From Rhipicephalus microplus (lineage: Eukaryota; Arthropoda; Arachnida; Ixodida; Ixodidae): a DNA stretch of 64,000 nucleotides. A program made the position numbers and the translations under genes. Positions 58,103 through 64,000 of this stretch are shown one piece after another; the stretch's first letter is position 1; the number at the start of each line of letters is the position of its first letter. The stretch lies in NCBI RefSeq assembly GCF_043290135.1, contig NW_027464601.1, positions 5,626,001 to 5,690,000 on the forward strand, written 5' to 3'. Below the pieces are notes generated by a model. The model had not been told where the DNA came from and ran no database searches. It was given only the letters and a program-made list of their open reading frames with translations.

Positions 58103-58310
58103 GTGTTTGTTGGCCTAGATTTCGTCGAATCGTTAGCGCACGTGCGGTATCGTGATAATTACCGTGCAGTGATACCCATGCAGCAAATTAAGTCTTTCAA
58201 TCTTAGAAATGAAAGCGACTTTCAAAAAACTAGAGAGGTCCAGGCACACTGGTGCAGTGAAGACGGGACGATGGAGGGTTACTACCCAGCTTTTGTTCTT
58301 GCCCTAGGAC
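58103..58310 (+). pseudogene. Possible 5' exon of an unassigned gene
   Basis: Open plus frame DFVESLAHVRYRDN, VIPMQQIKSFN, AHWCSEDGTMEGYYPAFVL, ALGR. The pattern HWxxxDGTxExYYPAxVLxLG recalls the N-terminal region before BEN domains in tick proteins, from memory. It then reads CTAGGAC|GTAAGA, a donor-like junction at about 58309, and meets unrelated sequence after that. No in-frame ATG precedes it and TGA lies 9 bases before 58103, so the start is either in another exon or lost. It is head-to-head with the tnp2 pseudogene about 650 bp away. Confidence 0.35.
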
Positions 58311-59464
58311 GTAAGAATTGTCCGGTGCTTATATTTTTTACTGCATCGTTTTTTAGGCCTTTACATTTTAAATGCCATGTATACCCTAGAGTCGCAAGCT
58401 TGGTGAGCGCACCGTTCTGTCTTGGCAGTCAAGTATGTATAGTAATGCATGCTGCTGATATTTTGGAGCTCTTTATGTGCCGTATTATGTGCGCGAGCTT
58501 TACAAAGGAGTTTGACGAAGCAGGTTGGTCTCTTGCCGAGTGAATTAACTGCAATGAAAGTATGTTATCCTGCCTGATGTAAAGTTAACAGGACATAATT
58601 AAGCATCGTATCGCCCACCTAATTTGGTTTACTTGGCGCGCCATGTGTTTGAGTCTATGTGAAGAAAATGTGCATTTTTGCTTATGTCCTTCATAACTAT
58701 GTAACTTTAACTGGTGCAGTGCCTATTTATCGAGCATACCAAGTTTCCCTTGAAATCACTTCACATGGGCGTACGGACAGAAGCATTCTTGTCTGGCGCA
58801 GCAGAGCGTGTGGCTGTCGATGCTGGTGTTGACCGCAACTGCTACCTCACGTTAGCTATATACTGCCATTCATGCTTGAGTTAAAGCACAAGGGCCTGCG
58901 ATGCGGTACGACCATACATGCAGTTATGATTTCAAAATTGCTGCGCCCTCATAATATATTCTTGTTGCTATGAGCCTCTTTGTAACAGAGCAAAATCGAG
59001 GCTGTGCAGGTGGGAAACTGGGCATGTGCCAGGATTCTGTGCTGCACAACTAGTACCAAGAGGGATGCAGTACGAAGCAGGCATAGAGCAGAACATTAGG
59101 CATGGCAGTACCTTCAACCCGTCCCCCCTTTTGATGCCCCTGCTGTCAAAGGTGCTAGGGAAAATCACATTTATTCAGGCAATGTTCATTTCACATTTAT
59201 GTTACCCTAGCATGGTGTTGCACGCTGTGTTGAAACCATATAAGTTAAACCACTTCGGTATATTTCAACCAAAATACAATATTCATTTCCAAAAGCATAC
59301 ATGTTTTGCATTTATATATTGCCTTAAAGTGACGTGCATTTGTCTCATGAAAAAAGTTACAAATATAAACACTACTGCAATTTCTCTACGAAATATTCTA
59401 AAAAATGATTGTTGTTCTTGTTGCGACTAGTCCATGCACCTTAAAGCTTAACAGTACGTTATGT

Positions 59465-60185
59465 TGGGCTAGTTGGTACATATTAGGCTTAAATACGTGG
59501 TGCAAGGTTGACAAAGAGAAAAAAGATGAGACAGAAAGAGCGCCAACTCGCAACTAAGTTCATTCTCATGAAGCATTCACAATATATATGCTCTTAGAGG
59601 ACATGCGCAGACCATTTTATTCATCACACGTGCAGGCATGAACATTTTTATGATGTAGTAACCGATAATTGCAATCATGATATCTGGAAACCAGCAACAA
59701 ACAGATATGTTTAATGTAAAGACGTCGAAAAAACCAAACACACCCAAGCCTGCGCAAAAAATATGCGAGGAAAAACCAGCAAAAAAGGACTGACAGACAC
59801 TTCGGAGCACCCGACTAAAGTACATCTAGAACCAACAGTTGAAATTCACTGTTATGGAACACAACTGAAGGCACGCTGACGCACGAGTCACCTTTTTTCA
59901 TTATGTGAAAGGCTTCGAGTAACTCCCGTGCCGGCGCATCCCGGCTACTTCCAAAGTACTCGCGTGCGATCGAACTGCGGTGTGCAGCCACACGAAGCAC
60001 AGTGAAAAGGCAAATGAGACCCTGTTTCATTACTAATTAATTGGGAATGCTCCCTTAGACGGTCATTTGTACAGCGCCCTGTCTGGCCTATATAGACATT
60101 GCCACAGCTCATGAGAATTTCATAAACAGTGCCCACAGCACAACGTAGGAACAGCTTTACGTGCTCCTTATCGCACACCACCTTG
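59465..60185 (-). pseudogene. Penelope-like element (PLE-2), GIY-YIG end
   Basis: 3' end of a PLE on the minus strand. GTVYEILMSCGNVYIGQTGR (60145-60080; GIY-YIG core motif VYxI...VYIGQTGR), CTNDRLREH, then HCASCGCTPQFDRTRV, a one-base shift near 59960, and RDAPARELLEAFHIMKKGD then SCVSVPS. The GIY-YIG domain is the endonuclease that PLEs use for target nicking. It is 5'-truncated near 60185 (no RT visible). The 3' UTR ends in ACCAACTAGCCCAAC (to 59465), the terminal word shared with the two fold-back elements. Confidence 0.75.
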
Positions 60186-62235
60186 GCACCTCTTGAAGAA
60201 GTGCGGGCACAGAGCCTTGAATCTTATTTGGAGCCTAAAAAACCACTGGCACATGGTGCCGATTTGCAACCTTTTTCAGGTTGTGGGAGATTTTGTGCAT
60301 GTATGGTACAACATGCGGTCTTTTCCTCTGTCCTTGCAACGGCTCTTTATAGATTATCTCTGCTATGTCCATGAACAAGCATAGTAAAATTGCTGAATAT
60401 GTGGCTTACTAGTTAAATGTATTTCCATAAATACCATACTGCTGAAGTTGTTTTATAAACCCGAAAAGCTTTAAATGCGAAGCTGAAAACTTGAGGTAGC
60501 CACTTCCTCGCATGATAAATATTCCTACTGAGGAGCCACCATCTCGCAGGCGAAAGGTAAGTCTCTCAAATCGCTGCTTATTTTCAGATGTAGTGATGAC
60601 TTGTTCGCTATATTTTTAAATCACAAGCTGCATGCATGCAATTTTTTTCTCAGTTTTCTATTGAAATTCCATCGAAGTAAAAATTATGTTCCCAGCAACT
60701 AAAAAGAATCAAACAGCCCTCATTCGCTGTGGGACTTAATGTTGCACAACATGCTTTGCAGTTTGCTGCCTGTTGGTGTGTCACTGATTTATTCTAAATT
60801 ACTGTATAAGCCCCCTCCCCCACACACACACCATTTCATAAAACATTGCATTACTCCAGATATGGGCACTTGTCTGATCCAAACAGCAAAAAGCAAGATG
60901 GTAGCCAATGAAAAACTGTAGAAAGGGCACTGAACAAATTAAAAAATAACCTATAAAAAGTTTTAATTTTGCTCGAACGACTTCAAGGGTCTGATAAATA
61001 GAGTTTATTTCTTACATTTTCAAACAGTTGGCTGTATTTTTGGTATATTGTCAGCCTATGGCTGTGTGATGCCTGTCTTCGAGCACAAGGCATGACGCCA
61101 CATTCTTCCTGGTGCTTACAGAGTGCATGTGCTCTTGTTTTCTCTTTCTTTTATTGGTGCCTCTTTTCATTCCACTCTCTCTCTCTCTTCCACAAAAGCG
61201 CCGATGCTTTACTCCTAGCGGTAGCGTTGTTTGCTGCCATAGTGCTTCGAGGAAATGTGGTTCAAGCTGGGCAGGTTGAGAAACGCGGGCGACGGCTGGC
61301 ATTGGTGGACTCCCTGTTTCCGGAAAGTTTCATGTCACGCTGACTCGTTAAGGTGTGGCCGGCTAAACACGGCGGTTTGTGACAAACTAATGAAATCAAT
61401 TATTGTTCTCTAATTTCGGTGAGAAATGAAAGTTTTGTTTATCTATAGCAAACCCCAAGGGTTCAATTCAGCTAGAAATTCTGGCGACCAAACTTTTGTT
61501 CAATATTTCTTAAGGCAAAGATACAGTGGTTGCATAATAAAAAAAAGCATGTTTGTTTTGAAACAGCAAAAAATTATGTTTCTGAACCCAGTGAAGAAAC
61601 TCTTCAGAGTTGCTGCAATATAGGCCGTTAATTTCATTCCTGATACTCACGAGATGATCTTCTGTAGTGCGTGCAAGTCGGTTTTCATGCCTGTTGTCAC
61701 TGCTGTCTTAAGGGACACTCATTTCATGCCCCATATTGATTTCTTTTGCTGTCTATCCTGAAATGCCGAAAAGTGCTGCTCACATTTTTCCTGATCGAAG
61801 CTCAATGACTTTGATCTTTATTGGGGCAACGTAGGAGTGCACTGTACCCCTAGTGAATTGCACTAGAAGTTTAAGAACAGCAGCTTTGGGCTTGTGGCGT
61901 GTTTTCTGCTCATTCTAGTTCCAGCCCACTGATCTGAACTCAGCTTAATTTGAACCATTTTATAGTCCCCTTCTAGCTTGAAATAATCAGCTTTTACTGT
62001 ATTTTATTTCATTGATTGTCGCAGTGTGCCTTTTTTATTAATATCCTAAACATTTTCTACCTACTGCAAGGAAGTTAGATGGTAAGTATTGCTTTCAGTA
62101 TTGATCCTTCTAGCTCTTATTCAAAAAGTAATAAAGCGTAAAGAGTTTCACAATTGCCGTCATGGCTGCTTGTGGGGCTGGCTAACACTCGCAGGTTTAG
62201 GTGCACATATATACCCTATATGGTGGACAAGAGGA

Positions 62236-62385
62236 TGGCTGCTGCTCTAGCTTAGTGGTAGGAGCATTAGAAGATCACAGGTTCAGTCTCTGCGAGCGGC
62301 AAGCTATCGTTTCACCCACTTTACTTTCTTCAGATTTCACACTATATATACTACAAATAATGTCACCAATTCTTTTTTTGGAGTT
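62236..62385 (+). mobile_element. tRNA-derived SINE, second type
   Basis: A box GCTCTAGCTTAGTGGTAGGA and B box-like AGGTTCAGTCTCTG about 30 bases on, followed by GCGAGCGGCAAGCTATCG, TTTCACCCACTTTACTTTCT and an AT-rich end (ACTATATATACTACAAATAA). The body resembles a widespread tick SINE (CAGCGGCAAGTTATC...CCACTTTACTTTCTTCA), from memory. Target duplication not clear. Confidence 0.6.
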
Positions 62386-63221
62386 TTGATTTCTTAGAAT
62401 TAGTGTTATCGAAAAGCTAGTATTTTATTTGTGTTTTGTCCTGTCGGTGCAGATGAAGCAAGCAAAAAAAGACATGAGAAAGCAAAGTATGGCCGCAACC
62501 GAAGCGCTTCATAAGGGCATTTTGAACTAGAGCAAGATATGTATAGCAATACAAGAATGTATTTAAGCCTGGGTAGACTTCCGAATGTGAACTATTCATT
62601 ACATATTGGCGTGTGACGTGTAACTTTTTTACAATTTCCAGCCCCTAGAGCCACAAAGAAGAACATTAAAACATGGTCCGGAAACTAAAAAAGCAGAAGA
62701 AGAACCTAAAGGCAGCTAGGCAGTAAAACAAGTGGTTGACAGATGTGCTGCTAGATAACACTGGTGAGTCGATGACGCGTTTCTCATTGGCGTAACAGCC
62801 TGCACCACGAAACCTTGTTAATACGAAGCTCCTGGGAATGGGATGAATTCGCACACCAATGAGTAATGTTGTCCAAACCACTTGTAACGTTCTATTGGTT
62901 ATAACGGTCATGCTTTGGTACACTTACCAATTTATTTGCTACCCCTTGAAACTTAGTTCACATATAGCCAAGATTTTTCAAAGCCTTCTACTTTTCCAAC
63001 CAACTCTTCCTAATATGGTGTTCTTCTGAATATGGTGTTTTTACCGTATGAATTATGGTAAAAATATTGTGCACACAAAGCAAGAACAAGTTTAAAAAGA
63101 CATTGTTCACCATATAGGTGCACGATAGTCTGTGCTCCGCTTCATGCATTTACATGCGATGAAGATATTGTAGAACGCGGCGAGCACCACACGCATATTT
63201 CTGACGTTGTCGCAAGGTTGC

Positions 63222-63641
63222 TCACTTTGTAGACGTTTCTGCACCGGCAGAACTGAAGTAAGAAAAAAACACGAAAAGTAATAGAAAACAGCATACATAT
63301 TTGTCATCAGCTTTCGCATGGCAACTTTTTCTGATGCCGCTCTCGGCATCAACGATCGCGGAGAATTGATGAACAATGTCTGCATTCGAGTGCAAGAAGC
63401 CAGAAATGCGAAAAGCGATAACTTTTGCCGTATGTAGGCTCAATGCAATGCTCAACTCTTCGACACAACAGTGTACCGCAAAAGTTTTCCACCTTGGGGT
63501 AACGGCAGAAACAAGCTTATTAGTGATAACGACTTCCGCGTGGTTGTGGCAGTGCCTTAACGGATAAATCTGATTGGAGCGATGGTGAGGTGGCCGGTAG
63601 GGATGAACGTGCCGTTGCTTCGTCAACGGCAATGCGCGCAT
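63222..63641 (-). CDS. Unrecognised ORF, 139 aa
   Basis: Minus frame with internal stretch SGFLHSNADIVHQFSAIVD then ESGIRKSCHAKADDK, which has a coding texture, and a hydrophobic, Phe-rich C-terminus. The DDKY|GTATGC context near 63300 could be an exon end. I recognise no family. The N-terminus is His/Pro/Arg-rich and may be untranslated. Confidence 0.2.
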   Translation of the reverse strand: MRALPLTKQRHVHPYRPPHHRSNQIYPLRHCHNHAEVVITNKLVSAVTPRWKTFAVHCCVEELSIALSLHTAKVIAFRISGFLHSNADIVHQFSAIVDAESGIRKSCHAKADDKYVCCFLLLFVFFSYFSSAGAETSTK

Positions 63642-64000
63642 ACATTGAATTCCAAACGAACTGGCATGTGACGGCGTGAACCTAGTAAGTGACGTGCAGC
63701 ACTCACCTAACGAGGGATGATTGGTTTGACCTGGTAGTTCTACGCTTCAGTGGAATCACAGTAGAACCACGTGAGCTTATTGCGAACAAGGTTGAATTCA
63801 CTCGTGCGCATACAGGCGTCCTTTAACACGCGAAAAGGCCGTAATTGTGAGTAGAGGGGTTGTTTGCACTTTTTGAATAAATATACGCCGAAAAAAAAAG
63901 GTTTGGCCACTAAGAGAAGTTTTTATGTGTTGGTCTATATACAACGAACTATTGCTGTAACGACATCGCGGCACTTTCGAGTTCATTATAAGCGCGTTCC

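Larger units (their letters stand above)
60186..64000. other. Mostly unassigned sequence
   Basis: AT-rich, with a SINE at 62236-62385 (own entry) and a weak frame at 63222-63641 (own entry). Nothing else is recognised. Confidence 0.35.

Noticed and set aside
62250..62310. Apparent tRNA gene
   Set aside because: Same reason; body and AT-rich tail of a SINE follow.

Overview
This window looks like nuclear DNA of a hard tick (Ixodidae, probably a metastriate such as Rhipicephalus, Dermacentor or Hyalomma). The evidence is the repeat content: two copies of a tRNA-derived SINE that I recognise as the tick Ruka type, an I-clade LINE with RNase H, RTE and CR1 LINEs, GIY-YIG Penelope-like elements (PLEs), a Ty3/Gypsy element, and a short TTAGG-type telomeric tract. 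The species call rests on pattern memory only. I find no intact host gene, rRNA, functional tRNA or CRISPR array. Almost everything codable is a decayed mobile element.

Layout. 1-3.8 kb (minus): the 5' half of an I/Jockey-group LINE (ORF1 zinc knuckles, ORF2 endonuclease) lies inside the first codons of a CR1-like LINE ORF2. The CR1 element's ORF1 carries a 2A-like motif (GDVEENPG followed by S) and has a duplicated leader containing an ATG. 3.8-9.2 kb: little recognisable. 9.2-11.1 kb (plus): a 5'-truncated LINE with YADD reverse transcriptase and a CATC-rich tail. 11.4-15.2 kb: a decayed LTR-element gag flanked by about 190-bp direct repeats. 15.8-20.3 kb (plus): an I-clade LINE with ORF1, RT and RNase H. 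It lacks the endonuclease and is itself interrupted by a 186-bp fold-back element with a 13-bp target duplication. 20.8-28.0 kb: a minus-strand PLE split by a Ty3/Gypsy element (21832-27300, LTRs 96% identical), whose gag is in turn interrupted by a Ruka SINE.

28.0-44.3 kb: a CR1 3' fragment, a Tc1/IS630-like transposase remnant, large microsatellites, a second PLE-type fold-back, a tRNA-derived SINE and two RTE fragments, one split by 1.2 kb of other DNA. 44.3-57.5 kb (minus): scattered exons of a tnp2 (En/Spm, CACTA-like) transposase pseudogene that appears to keep its introns. Two intron joins (54291/52456 and 49447/45402) fit GT-AG rules and codon phase. A Ruka SINE sits exactly at the end of its third recognised exon. 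57.5-64 kb: a possible divergent exon, a PLE 3' end with GIY-YIG domain, another tRNA-derived SINE, and otherwise unassigned DNA.

The most interesting signals are (i) fold-back elements that share the terminal motif of a real PLE in the same window, with a perfect 13-bp target duplication; (ii) the intron-containing animal tnp2 transposase; (iii) the 2A-like motif and duplicated leader in a CR1 ORF1; and (iv) clear nesting histories that give relative ages. All family names come from motif recognition and need a profile search to confirm.
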